From positions 4,981,159 through 5,045,158 of the forward strand of contig CM072523.1 in the NCBI GenBank assembly GCA_036898135.1: 64,000 nt of DNA, written 5' to 3'. The first letter of the stretch is position 1, and the number at the start of each line of letters is the position of its first letter. This DNA is from Oncomelania hupensis (lineage: Eukaryota; Mollusca; Gastropoda; Littorinimorpha; Pomatiopsidae). Below, piece by piece: positions 34,519 through 46,000 of this stretch. The notes beneath the pieces were generated by a model that was not told where the DNA came from, made no database searches, and worked only from the letters and a program-made list of their open reading frames with translations. Made by a program: the position numbers and the translations under genes.

Positions 34519-34648
34519 TGTTTCACCACAGGCTCGGAAGTCTTTTCTTTCGTCTTTGTAAACTCGTGGGCCTCCTACATACGTACGTAGTATAGTATGT
34601 AATTGAGGCCTACGAAAGACGAGACTTCCCAGCCTGTGGTTTCACGTA
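34519..34648. repeat. Imperfect hairpin
   Basis: The arms 34519-34553 and 34611-34648 share CACAGGCT and AAGTC.TTTCTTTCG-type sequence in inverted form. A second inner pair is GGGCCTC/GAGGCC, and the core is palindromic (ACATACGTACGTA). It lies at the inner edge of arm B'. Confidence 0.65.
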
Positions 34649-34649
34649 G

Positions 34650-34969
34650 TCCTGCCAGCATTCGTATGTAAAACATCGGATAGCTTCGCTCGACTCGGAG
34701 AGCTTCGTTCGTCTTCGGTAATTGCCTTTTTCGGGGAATGACTGGAACTAGGTTGGAAAAAACAAGTTCGCGTCCCGGATAGTGCACTCCTATGTACTTA
34801 AAACACTCTTATGCACTACAACTGCACTCCCATGCACTAAAAGAGCACTCCCGCGCACTTAGAAAAAAGTGGGTTCCTGGAAAAAAGTGGGTTCCAAGCA
34901 AATAAACCCATTTGTTACTAGAAAAGACAAGGTCTGCTACCCATTTGTGCGCTTTTGTGCGTTCCCACG

Positions 34970-35001
<32 letters not shown>

Positions 35002-35003
35002 AC
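34650..35003. repeat. Compound inverted repeat, arms B' and D
   Basis: B' (34650-34772) mirrors 33027-33141. D (34766-35003) runs from CCCGGATAGTGCACTCC to (CA)n. Its reverse complement occurs at 36746-36972 with blocks AGACAAGGTCTGCTACC and AACCCATTTGTTACTA. Confidence 0.78.
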
Positions 35004-36743
35004 AGTATGTAATGAATAGCATATTCCTATTGTACAAAGGTACAAATCAAGCAATGGTTGTGAGTTTCCAGTTTATACAGATCATTCCATGGTTGGTGAT
35101 GTACTGAGGACGGCATCTGGGATGAAACTGTTTCTGAATCGAGAAGTTCTGGCCCTTAAAGCACGGAACTTTTATATATACAGATATCTCAACACACTCC
35201 AATTTTCTTTGGAACGTTGGAACTTTGTCCTTTGTATTTCACATAACATGATTTAAATATACCAAATGACAAGAGGCTCATAGCCCTGGGGGCTGTATAG
35301 CCAAAAAAGGGGGGTTTTAGGGGAGGATTGGGATACACAGAGCATTCGTACCATGAACGGCATTGTATAACACTACAGCTACATGTACAATATATTCAGC
35401 AACTGGACTGAAAAAACACTAGGGAATTTACAATGACAAAACTAAATGTGGCAACAAAATAAATACACAGAACGATACCAATTCAACATCTTACCAATAC
35501 AACACAATAAGACAATTAACATGTAAATCAGACAAAATGTAAAGAGTCAGCATATTACACTTCAGTTAACCCTGGTTTTGTGATGCCAAGTCACATAATT
35601 ATGGTCTGTTTTAACCATTGTGTTACCATCGTTAGTTATATTGAACTAGTGGTTTTGTACCCTGGCAAGCCAGAGTACACAGGTTGCTGTTTAAAATGTA
35701 GACAGAGAGACAACTGTTGTCTGCGAGTTAACATTAAACATTAAAAATGCACTGAAATGATTGCAATAGTTTACTTGCAGGGGTCGAATGATGAAGCACT
35801 GCAAAACAGAGTAGATTAAAAGGTACATGTTGATGTTCGACTCGAGCAATGCATTGAACTATTTTAATTTAAAATGATAATTGCAATGTACTGCAGAACA
35901 GAGTATAGGTGCATGTTTGAGTAATGCACTAAAATATTTTATTGTAATTTAGTATTTATGTTAGGCAACGTATTTTTAAATGTCATACCTTTATTTAAAA
36001 ATATTAGGCATGCAAGTAATCTCCATTGGTACCATAATACTTCCGGTATATTTGTATTCGCGGTAGCGCATAGGTACTGCATAAACAGTGATTTAGTTAG
36101 AGGGAAGTAACCGTGTTACAACTCTACAAACATGGTTTTCGTCAGCACAGATATTGTATGACACAGTTGCTTCAAGTAATGGAAGATTTTATGCAAATTG
36201 AATTTTTTTGCGCATATAAGTATGGATCAAAAAGAAAGTGAACAGGTAACCTTCAGCTGTAAGATTGGTGACATGAGTGCAAAAGTGTTTTGAATGGAAA
36301 TAAAACAAAATTTGCGGTATTACGGAACGGCAGTTCTTGACACGAGTTGAATCGGAAGCGCCGCGCGGAATGAGGCTATTGCAGTTTGTGGACATTTTGT
36401 TTATTTATTTATCTCAGAAACGGTTAAACGTTCGGTAAGGAAATGTCGGCTATAACGATTTCGCGGGTTTTGAGCGCACTGCAGGCCGATCAGCAGCGCC
36501 CAGCACCTGCCCAGATCAGCGACCAGACAAACTTTACAGTAGAGGCAAAGAAGGACTTCCGGCTAAGCAATTTATATATATAGATGTGTATAATGACTTC
36601 CTAATTGTTTGCCTTAATGTACATGTACGTCTCTTTATCTCCCTTGCAATAATACTAAAGAGCATCTGAGGTCAGAATCAATATTGCGCATACACTGTCA
36701 AATTCACGCTAAGAATTCATTATTTGCCTTTATATATATTGAA

Positions 36744-36745
<2 letters not shown>
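35004..36745. other. Interior of the inverted-repeat structure
   Basis: AT-rich and without a convincing frame. At 35092-35175 is a motif (GGATGAAACTGTTTCTGAAT and GAAGTTCTGG) typical of an old dispersed retroelement end. Near 35750-35940 two related ~100-bp segments (GCACTGAAATGATTGCAATA, GCAATGTACTGCAGAACAGAG) look like a decayed duplication. Confidence 0.45.
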
Positions 36746-36784
<39 letters not shown>

Positions 36785-37205
36785 ACTTGAATAAACGCAC
36801 AAATGGTAGCAGACCTTGTCTTTCTTAGTAACAAATGGGTTTATTTGCTTGTAACCCACTTTTTTCCAGGACCCCACTTTTACTAAGTACGCGGGGGTGC
36901 TCTTTTAGTGCATGGGAGTGCAGTTGTAGTGCATGAGAGTGTTTTAAGTACAAGGGAGTGCTCTATCCGGGATGGAGAAAATACAGTCAATTTTCGGAGA
37001 AATTTTGATGAAAGTTCGACCTATTTCGTCCCCTATAGGAGACGAACTAGGTCTACTTTTGAGACGGAAAGAGCCAATTTTGCTTTACATTCTTACATTT
37101 TTAGAAGAAGTTTACGTTCTTTCCGTCAAAAAACCACTTTCCGTTTGCTACATTCTTAAAATAAACCCAGTTGTGCAAATATGTGTGTATGTGTATGTGT
37201 GTGTG
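36746..37205. repeat. Compound inverted repeat, right arms D' and A'
   Basis: D' (36746-36972) begins with (GT)n and ends CTATCCGGGAT. A' (36966-37205) runs to TGTGTGTATGTGTATGTG. Both are reverse complements of arms upstream. Confidence 0.77.
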
Positions 37206-37281
37206 CCTAATATTTGAGAAGATTGAATCCAAATTTCCACTCCGACCGCTCAAGAGGAGGTTTTGTCTGCTCTAGCAGTAA

Positions 37282-37575
37282 ATGGATTACCTCCCTTACA
37301 TTGAAGGCACAAACGCCCAACAGATTAACGCAGCGGTGCGTGACAAAGGAGCTGTTGTGAATTTAAGCAAAGGACAGCATTGTGTGCATGTGGAATTCAG
37401 TGACGGGTATCAAGGATCCCTTTTTGCTAAACTCGGGAGGTCACGTTATCCAGGAACCGCAATTAATTTTTGTTTAAATTTAAAATTGCTTAAACTCCTT
37501 TTAGAGAGTTTTTATCTCTGTATTTTAACATTTTCGCAGTATTATTTTTTGTTTTTCCGAATAAATATTTCTTAA
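37282..37575 (+). CDS. Unrecognised 97-codon open frame
   Basis: The ATG at 37282 is preceded by a pyrimidine-rich stretch ending CTCTAGCAG, which could be a splice acceptor. The first ~57 residues are balanced in composition (EFSDGYQGSLFAKLG, RSRYPG). After about residue 58 the frame turns AT-driven and hydrophobic and looks like readthrough into noncoding DNA. No family was recognised. It could be an exon, a retrocopy fragment or chance. Confidence 0.25.
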   Translation: MDYLPYIEGTNAQQINAAVRDKGAVVNLSKGQHCVHVEFSDGYQGSLFAKLGRSRYPGTAINFCLNLKLLKLLLESFYLCILTFSQYYFLFFRINIS

Positions 37576-38700
37576 CTTGGCTTGGCTTATATTTTGGATT
37601 GATGCACTCTTCTATGAACTTAGATTACTGGGAAGAGTTTGAAAAAAAAAGAATACCTCCGATTCACTGTAATGGTTCACGTCACCCGGTATGCATAATT
37701 ACTTGCACTGAGAAAAAGATCGTCTCTCATGTTTACCATAAACACACGTTTATTACTGCGTGCTGGTGGGCAGCCAATGAGTCGCCACAGACGAGGATTT
37801 CGGGATAGACGTATCACAGCTGTCTGCGTGTCAGCTGTTTGCGCTTGAGGGCAGAACCGTGAAATCATTGCTGTAAAGTCTGGCGTCATGGTTTTCAGGT
37901 TTATGATGTGATCGCTCGTAGTGGTAGAATTTTATCATGTGCATCATGGAATAGGAATAAAAACTATCTTTTATAACTTACCTCTATATACCAACAGCTT
38001 CTTCCATGATTAATGTAATACTAGGATATAAATACCCGCAAACTAGTATAATCAAGTTAGTTAGTTACATAGATTAACGTCCCCGGACACAGAGAAGCGT
38101 ATAGGGGACGATGAATTATATAATCAATGGAAAGTTTTCTTAATTTTATGTGCATACTATGAATGGTTCTGTCAGCCAAATGAAGTTAACTGTAAAATTG
38201 TTACTGCACGCCGTCACGTGGATGAAACATCTGGTGCATAGCGTGAAGCAGTGTGTCCAGGAGTATAAACTGTGAGTGGATTATGTACGTTGATCGATCT
38301 TTTTTACAGCTCTCTGTGACTTTGTAAAACCTTGACTTATCTTTGTGATTGTCGTAGAGCGCTTTTCCAGTTGTTAGGGACAATGAAATGTGTTATGTCT
38401 AATGTATAGTTAGTTGGGCAACGAAGCTATCGTAAGCATTTCTGATAGGGATATTTATTAAATGCAGTAAATGTAGGCTTCGTAGTATTTTACGGCTCGG
38501 CAAGTCCATCGTATTAACGTGTCGATACTCTAACAGATAACAGATAACAGGTGACAAACACGAGAAATACACTTTGATGTTGGCACATATATTTATACTA
38601 AACACAATAACAAAGCCAACCACACCTTCGCGCAACCATCCACTTGCGGACACACTCATACAAGACTAGGAATACTGACTGGAATTTAGTAGAAACAGAA
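37576..38700. other. Unassigned sequence
   Basis: Only a 38-bp motif is notable: ATTAACGTCCCCGGACACAG, then GTATAGGGGACGA (38073-38112). It recurs inverted at 60299-60337 and is itself partly palindromic (GTCCCC/GGGGAC). It is probably a retroelement end. Confidence 0.45.
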
Positions 38701-38814
38701 TGATCAAATCAAATAGACACACACATCCACACACGCGTGCGCGCTCTTCTCCGTTATCTCTCGCTCTCTCAATTCTCTTCGCTTATCTTACACACTCTAC
38801 ATACATCTATAAAT

Positions 38815-38910
38815 TCTCTCTCTCTATCACTTCCTCTCTACTCTCTCTCTGTCTCTCTGTTCCTCTCTTTCTTTCTCTAACTTTCTTTCACTCTCTCCCT
38901 TCCCCCCCCC

Positions 38911-38950
<40 letters not shown>

Positions 38951-38951
38951 G
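38815..38951 (+). repeat. (CT)n-rich microsatellite
   Basis: A pyrimidine-rich run, purest at 38910-38951. Confidence 0.88.
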
Positions 38952-39282
38952 AAGACACGATTTATGTATTCTTTCTTTCTCACATGCGTGAGTATATATG
39001 CCGCATATTTCATGTATATGTGCATTTGTATTGAGATACGTTGTACATTGTATATATATATAGTACTTTTATTTAAATTTTGTGAGTATGATTGCTTGTG
39101 TGTGTGCGTATGTTATCCTGATAGTATTCATACTACTTATTTGTAGCTCATGTATGTTGTTACAATGTACTCACATCTATTATATATTTGCATGTATTAA
39201 GGACTAGCTGGAAGAAAGGACCTCTGGACCTAAAGCTACTATCCTTAAGTAATAAACGTTTTTCAGTTTCAGTTTCAGTTTC

Positions 39283-39289
39283 TCTCTCA

Positions 39290-39345
<56 letters not shown>
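39283..39345 (+). repeat. (CT)n microsatellite behind a retroelement tail
   Basis: Preceded by GGACCTAAAGC, TACTATCCTTAAGTAATAAA and (CAGTTT)n at 39222-39282, a retroelement-like 3' end. Confidence 0.85.
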
Positions 39346-39347
<2 letters not shown>

Positions 39348-39591
39348 CTCTTATGCATAAGTCACTGAGATAGTCCGGTATGATCGGGTGCCGGACAAGG
39401 AGTTGAGAGTTGGAGTTTACCCTTTGTTCTACATTTTTAAAAAGGTGAAAATCAGGATGCAGCGATACTAGTGTTGCAAATAGAGTGTATTGGTGTGGGT
39501 GTGTGTGAGCGCGCGTGCGTGTGCGTCTGTCTGTCTGTACAATCGTGCTAATGTGAACGTACATGAGTTATCTGAAGGAGCGTGAGTATCG

Positions 39592-39902
39592 AGCGAGCGT
39601 TTTGGCCGAGTGGTCTAAGGCGGGACTTACTTCCCTTGTCCACAGTCTAGAAACCAATGGCCCCTGACTGGTGTGGGATCGATCCCTCCTCTGGGCGTTA
39701 TGTTTCTCCGAACATTATTTACTTTTGACTCTGGCAACCTCTCGGGGGTTTTCTCCGGGTACTCCGGTTTGCTCCCCAAGCAACATTTCAAAAAACAAAA
39801 AAATCACAACTAATATTAGGTAGGTTGAGTTTGAGACGCGCCACAGGCTGCGACTACGCCTTCCACAAGGCAGGCGGCCCAGAAGGTCCCGATTAAAAGG
39901 AT
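39592..39902 (+). mobile_element. tRNA-Leu-like SINE, copy 3
   Basis: The clearest head of the family: GCGAGCGTTTTGGCCGAGTGG then TCTAAGGCGGGACT, with B box GGATCGATCCC. The GTGGTCTAAGGCG run matches tRNA-Leu. The body contains CTCCGGGTACTCCGG and the 3' part GGCCCAGAAGG. It runs directly into a GCGC-tail repeat at 39903. Confidence 0.83.
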
Positions 39903-40195
39903 GAGAGTATAAACCGAGGTCTAGTCTGTGTCGCATACATTCCATCATAATGGACTTTAAAGATCCTGACGCTCATGTCCTAGACGGGTGAGTGCCGGTG
40001 ATAAGAACACACCCAGCATGCACCCAGGTCCTTCTCCCCCATCCCTGGCCGCTCAGGATTGTGCTCAGTTGTCTGGAGCGTTATTACGGTTCGCCCAAAG
40101 GCTGCAAGTTGGCGCCTCGGGCGGCTTGAGTTAGATCCTGTATCGGCCAGCGCCTTGAGCAGCTCTTTAGCTGGAAAAGCGCTATGTAAGAACGG
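39903..40195 (+). repeat. GCGC-tail repeat, copy 3
   Basis: Near-complete plus-strand copy: GATGAGAGTATAAACCGAGG at the start, GACTTTAAAGATCCTGACGC, GGCTGCAAGTTGGCGCCTCG, and the end AAGCGCTATGTAAGAA. Confidence 0.78.
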
Positions 40196-40755
40196 ATAAA
40201 CAAAAACAAAAAAACACATTACAAGCGTCAAAATCTCAGAGTACGTTCGACCATCGGGTGTCCGTGCAAGGTCAAGTATGATATCAGTTTGAATGTCATT
40301 GTCGTGCATGAACTGCAGATTTTATCTTCATAAGTAGATCAACGTATCGTCCATGACCAAGCAGTTTCTGCACAAATCTAAAGTATCCGTTTAGCGGAAC
40401 GACAGCGGGGGGCGACTTGTACACGAATCCATGTAGCGGCGTCTTTACGCTGAACAGATACTCAAGCAATAAACTGAATCGTGGACCCCACTGGGGCACC
40501 CTTCTATAAAAACAATGACAGCTAAGTAACGTATTTGATGGTCATAAAATTGGAGATCCACATGTCTTTGTGAAGCGTGTCTATAGTATCCCGGGTAAAT
40601 ATTCCCTTCCCTTAGGTGTATGTTCCCCAGGTCTAAGTTACCCCGGGTCTGCTTCCTCCTCCTCCCTTCCCTCCTCCACCCTTTCCCAATTTGTTTGTGA
40701 TTTTTACAGTAGTCGCTTTCTTTTAAAAAAAAATAATACGTTGCTCATACTCACA

Positions 40756-40789
40756 CTCACAAACACACACACACACACCCATACACACA

Positions 40790-40820
<31 letters not shown>
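40756..40820 (+). repeat. (CA)n/(CG)n microsatellite
   Basis: CA repeats that change to a short GC alternating run (GCGCGCGCGCGC) near 40806-40820. Confidence 0.92.
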
Positions 40821-40822
<2 letters not shown>

Positions 40823-41039
40823 AAAACGCAAGCGTACAAAGTAAACAGGTATGCTAATATATTGGGAACACAAAGACCTGAAGGAATATAGACCTGGTCA
40901 CCTGGATGGACAGCGGACTGATCTCTGGAAAAAGCTGGTGATGGGAATTAATGGAAATCCTTTTAAAATCTTTCTTTCTTATGACAGAAAGTTTGTTTTG
41001 TTTTTTATTTATTACATTTTTGTATTTCAATAATTATTT

Positions 41040-41412
41040 TTATATCGCGCTTTTCCAGCTCAAAAGTGGCTCAAGGCGCTGGCCGATAATACATGACCTA
41101 ATCCAAGGCGCTGGCTGATGATACATGACCTAATTCAAGGCGCTGGCTGATGATACATGACCTAATTCAAAGCGCTGGCCGATGATGCATGACCTAATTC
41201 AAGGCGCTGGCCGATGATACATGACCTAATTCAAGGCGCGCAGACGCCCACTTGCAGCCTTTGGGCGCCTCGTCTGGCTCCCAGACAACTGAGCACCATC
41301 CAGGGCGACTGGCACTCACCCTTCCAGCTAGGACATGAGCTTCGGGATCTTTAAAGTCCGTGCGATGGAATGCATGCGTGCAGAGTCCTCGGTTTATACT
41401 CTCATCCGGAGG
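41040..41412 (-). repeat. GCGC-tail repeat, copy 4, with internal tandem expansion
   Basis: Minus-strand copy. At 41072-41232 the unit AAGGCGCTGGCYGATGATAC plus ATGACCTAATTC is present about five times (32-bp period), whereas other copies have it once. Confidence 0.82.
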
Positions 41413-42020
41413 AAGCATGGAAACCTCTAACCTTAACCGTCGCTCTGTAATATTAAAATCCATTTATCGCACAGTATGGCTGTGTCCCGTGTTTGGAATT
41501 CTCTGTCACATTATACGGTATCAGAGTAGAGGGGAACTAAGATTAAGAAGATAATTTGCATTTGTTTGCCCGTTATTGGTATCTTAATAGATAACGTAAT
41601 TACAAGGAATCTCTGGAACAGTTGATATCTTAACCATGTGAACAATGGGTTACGTAACAAATGACGCTGAACTGACGTAGCCAACTGACAACTTATTGCC
41701 AGCGCAATGAGCATCAGCGGTTGATTGTTTTTGTTATTGTTGGAAACCTGCGCTGTATATTACTAAATCATTCTCTTTGCAAGCAGTGGTTATCGTTCTG
41801 ACATGCCCCCCCAAAAAATAACGGGATAAAATAAACAAACAAGCAGAGACTGCGGAAATTACGCATAATACATGACGACGGGAAAGATTATCACAGCTGT
41901 TAATCTCCTACCCTGTTTGTGATTTATTTTTGAATATTTGTTTTCATAATACGAGGGCCGGCCAAGATTTATCCAGAACTGATTTGACCTGAATCCTCGC
42001 TTGTCGGGCACTTTGTGTTC
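41413..42020. other. Unassigned sequence
   Basis: No gene, RNA or repeat family was recognised. Confidence 0.45.
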
Positions 42021-42022
42021 GA

Positions 42023-43130
42023 TCCTATTCCTATCCTATCTTATCATGTAACTCGAAGGTCGTTGGGGCACCACAGTTGATCGTTTAACTAGCATACTTT
42101 ATCTTTCTCTGTCTTCAGTAACCCTCATGGTTTCGCTCAGTGTCAAGCCAGTCTATCCTCGAATATTGTCCTCACATCTCTTTTTCTGTCTCTCTCTTCT
42201 TCTGCCACCTTGCACCGTGTCTTGCAGGATGGTCTTTGCTCTGGTGTCGTGGCCATACCGTTTCCGTTTATTTACTACTGTGAGCAGTTGATCGTGTTGT
42301 CCAATGGGTTTGTGTGCGTGTCTGTCGGACTTCGTCGTTGGTGATGTGCTGGGTATAGGAAATGCCCAGAAGTCTTCTGTAGCACCTTTGTATTCTTTGT
42401 TGTAGATCTGCTTTAAGGGTCCATGTTTCGTAAGCGTATAGTAAGATGGAGATGTCAAGGGGAGCGCAGCAACCTTACCTTGGAGAGTAGACTTTTATCA
42501 GGGCAGCCGTTGTTTGCGCTGTCTTGGAGAGGACTCTGTTCAGGACCCATTGTTTGATACAATAGTTCCTAAATATTTGAAGCTGTGCACCGTCTTTAGG
42601 GATTGGCCTTGGACTTTGATGTCCCCGTTGATTACATTGGTGTTGTTAATCATCATTTTTGGTCTTCTCTGCACTTATTTCCATTCCAAAGGCTCTGGAG
42701 GTGGTGTCAAGCCTCTGTACCAGATGTTCAAGTTCTTGTTCCTCTCCAGCCGATCCATCAATGTCATCTGTACAACGGTTGGAGATTGATCTACCCCCTA
42801 TACTGACTGCGCCTTCGTGATCTGCAAGGGCATCTGACATGATACGCTCCAGAAAGATTTTGAAGATCGTTGTGGAGAGTAGACACCCTTGACGCACGCC
42901 GATTGTTATTCTGAACCAGTTCCCGATGGCGTTGTTGTGGAGGACTGCACTGGAAGCCTTGTCATACAGGCTTTTGATGACTTCAATAATGTTAGGGCTT
43001 GTGTGGTACACTCTCCCTGTTGCCCATAGAGCTGCATGGCAGAATTGGTCAAACGCTTTCTTGAAGTCTACAAACACGTGATATAGATCTTGTTGGTGCA
43101 GTAGGTATTTCTCGCAGATTATTCTTCGGT
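42023..43130 (-). pseudogene. RTE-like LINE fragment, copy 4
   Basis: The 3' tail (CCTATC-type) lies at 42023-42050. Reading leftward on the minus strand, frames at 42646-43215 encode RIICEKYLLHQQDLYHVF, DFKKAFDQF, GVRQGCLLSTTIFKIFLERI and EISAEKTK. The Asp-Asp box survives only as RCTDDIDGSAG, with RC in place of the usual FA. The 42153-42458 stretch carries the C-terminal part in another frame, so the copy has frameshifts and deletions. Confidence 0.8.
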
Positions 43131-43830
43131 TACACTTTGTTAATTTATTTAAAAAATGAGCGAACATTCTAAATTTGGAGTTGAAATAATTATCGCAGGG
43201 GTTGCCACCATGCACATAGCTTTATCAAAATAAAGATTTAAATCCGTGAACAGTAAATAAGTGACTTTTCTAGACGAAGAAGAAACACAAAGACGGATTG
43301 TTAGAACCAAGAAACACTTCAAATAAACTGTATCAATTAGACAACTAGATAACGCAACATTTGCTAGACATGGAACTGCTCAAAACAAAGAAACGGATAC
43401 AGAAAAAAAGGACTTAGTTTCCAAAAACCAAATTTGCAAGACAAAAGTAACTTAACGAGAGCATTGAACAGCTGATGGGCTAGAAAAACGCTGTATTTTT
43501 TTAAAGGACGATTTTATTTCATTGCGACGCATGCTGGCATTCCAATCACCCTGGCCGTTGGACAAGATGGCAGGGAGGCGACGAAGCCATTACCTTTCCT
43601 AACTTTCACCGGGTTTCCATGTCACTCAGGTAATTGCGAATCCTTGGAAATGTTTTGAGAGGTAATAAGCTGCGATGCGATATTGTACAGATTTTGCGAA
43701 GACTAGTTTTGTGATGTTGTGTGTAATGGAATGCACTGTGATTTTGTTTCCTTGAAAACGGGATTGAACGTCAGGCTTGTTTGCTAATCTGAATCTAATG
43801 TGAATCTGCTGTATTAGCCAAACCTTGATT
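43131..43830. other. Unassigned sequence
   Basis: No gene, RNA or repeat was recognised. Confidence 0.45.
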
Positions 43831-43936
43831 TTGCCTTCTTTAACTGTTTCAATACACTGTCATCTCAACTGTTTCTTTCCCCCGCCCGAACAAAACTCAC
43901 ACCATTGTTCCCGTCACCCATATCACCATCACTCTC

Positions 43937-44109
43937 AACACACACACACGCACACACACACACACACATACACAGAGACATCCCCGCCCCCCGCATCCCT
44001 CCACCCCCCCCCCCCCCATACACAGACACCCACATTCACACATAGAAACCTACACAGACACACACACACAACACTAATTAAATCCTTATTCACAACCTAC
44101 ACACTTTCT

Positions 44110-44161
<52 letters not shown>
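43937..44161 (+). repeat. (CA)n and (GA)n microsatellites
   Basis: CA run at 43937-43970, a C-rich stretch with a 12-13 bp C homopolymer near 44006-44018, and a GA run at 44113-44161. Confidence 0.9.
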
Positions 44162-44164
<3 letters not shown>

Positions 44165-44305
44165 GAGGGGAGAGAGCAAAAGGGAGAGAGAGAGAGAGAG
44201 ATAGAAAAAAGCTAATCTTCCCTCCCCCTCCCCCTACTTTCCGCCACAACACACGTAAACATACGCGCAAATTCACCTAAACCCCCATCGTTCCCGATAC
44301 TCACT

Positions 44306-45056
44306 ATCCTATCCTATCCTATCCTATCCTATCCCGCAACTCAAAGGTCGTTGGGGCACCACATAGGCGATCGTTGAACTAGCGTACTCCATCTTTCTCT
44401 GTCCTCAGCAACGCTCATGGCTTCGCTCAGTGTCAAGCCAGTCCATTCTCGAATATTGCCCTCCCGCCTCTTTTTCTCTCTCCCTCTTCTTATGCCTCCT
44501 TCGACCGTGCCTTGCAGGATGGTCTTTGCAAGGCATCATGCTCTGAGGACGTGGCCATACCATCGGAGTTTCCGTTTCTTCACCACTGTGAGCATGTCAC
44601 CATGTTGTCTAATGGCTTGTGTGATGGTCTGTCGGACTTCGGTGTTGGTGATTTGCTGGGTATAGGAATGCCCAGAAGTCTTCTATAGCACCTCATCTAT
44701 ATGCTTTGTATTCTTCGTTGTAGATCTGTTGTGAGGGTCCATGTTTCGCAAGCGTATAGGAAGATGGAGATGACAAGGGAGCGTAGCAGCCTTACCTTGG
44801 AATGTAGACTGATAGTCCTGCCTTTCCAAATGGGCTTCAACCTTGTCAGGGCCGCAGTTGTTTGTGCGATCCTGTAGAGGACTTCCTGTCGGGACCCATT
44901 GTCTGACACAATGGCTTTTTAATATTTGAAGCTATGCACTGTGTTGAGGCATTGGCCTGGGACTTCGATGTCCATGTTGATGCCATAGGTGTTGTTGGTC
45001 ATCATTTTGGTCTTCTCTGCACTTATTTCCATTCCATAGGCTCTGGAGGTGGTACA
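44306..45056 (-). pseudogene. RTE-like LINE fragment, copy 5
   Basis: (CCTAT)n tail at 44306-44332, then the C-terminal region on the minus strand to about 45056, where the homology to the longest copy (about 23213) stops. Frame 44697-44909 holds SRIAQTTAALTR-like, LYACETWTLTTDLQRR and neighbouring blocks. Stops and frameshifts are present. Confidence 0.8.
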
Positions 45057-45542
45057 CCGTACAAACTCACTCCCCAACGGAAGGAAGAAGGTAGAAGTAA
45101 GAAAATGGCGTACGGCAGTTACTCAACCAGGACTCACAATTGTCACCAACCCCTTTACCCGCCTTTTAAGTGGACAGAGTACAACGCCCAACATTGGTCG
45201 CTCTGTAGAAACCTGTCCAAGGCGTCCAGGCGCGCTTGGGAAATTTGTGGATCAATGAAAACGTGTCCCGCTGTCAGCTATCCCACCCCCTACCCTCCGT
45301 TCCACTCACCACAAATTATGACGGAGCTTGTTAGCGCCGAACTGTTGCTGCTTGACAGCCTGAACGACTCCCCCTTAGTATGCGACACTGCTGAGGATTT
45401 TTTTAAATGTCGGACAATATTGTGTCACCCGCGCGGGCAAAATTCGGGTAACTTTCTCAGCGAAAGGCAGCCGCGGAGCAGCATCTTTCAGGACACAAGC
45501 GTAGTAACCAAGAAGAATGGATCATCGGGATGTAAGAATTAA
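45057..45542 (+). other. Unrecognised 160-codon open stretch
   Basis: The plus frame is open from inside the antisense LINE fragment to TAA at 45540. The part outside the LINE has mixed composition (YPPFKWTEYNAQHWSLC, KTCPAVSYPTPYPPFHSP). It has no start of its own and no known domain. It may be a chance frame or an exon remnant. Confidence 0.2.
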
Positions 45543-45592
45543 TGGATCCTCCATAGCACAAAGGGTAGCGGTAGTATGTATTATATATAGAG

Positions 45593-45595
<3 letters not shown>

Positions 45596-45680
<85 letters not shown>
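45596..45680 (+). repeat. (TA)n microsatellite
   Basis: About 42 TA dinucleotides, a strong cruciform-forming sequence. Confidence 0.95.
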
Positions 45681-45690
<10 letters not shown>

Positions 45691-45754
45691 TACGTACTGT
45701 GATACATACTACTCCTTCTTCGATGCTATAGAGGATCATTCTCCTTGGTTTAAT

Positions 45755-45920
45755 GCGCCTGTTGCCAGGATGAGAGGGAGGAAAATATAGCTGTGCTTGC
45801 AAGTTGCGTTTTTGTAAGCAGCAACTCACTAGGACATGAACGTCAGGATCTTTAAAGTCTTTCCGATGGCATGCATATGCGTACACAGAGGTTAACCTCG
45901 GTTTATACTTTGATCGGCAC
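45755..45920 (-). repeat. GCGC-tail repeat, copy 5 (5' half)
   Basis: Minus-strand 5' half only: the CAGGATCTTTAAAGTC and AACCTCGGTTTATACT blocks at 45845-45910. Confidence 0.65.
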
Positions 45921-46000
45921 AAAGAATAGGGGCGGTACTCTGCCTGCAAGCATTAAGCAGTCGCCTGTGCCTGAACCTGTCATTTGTCATAGTTTTTTTC

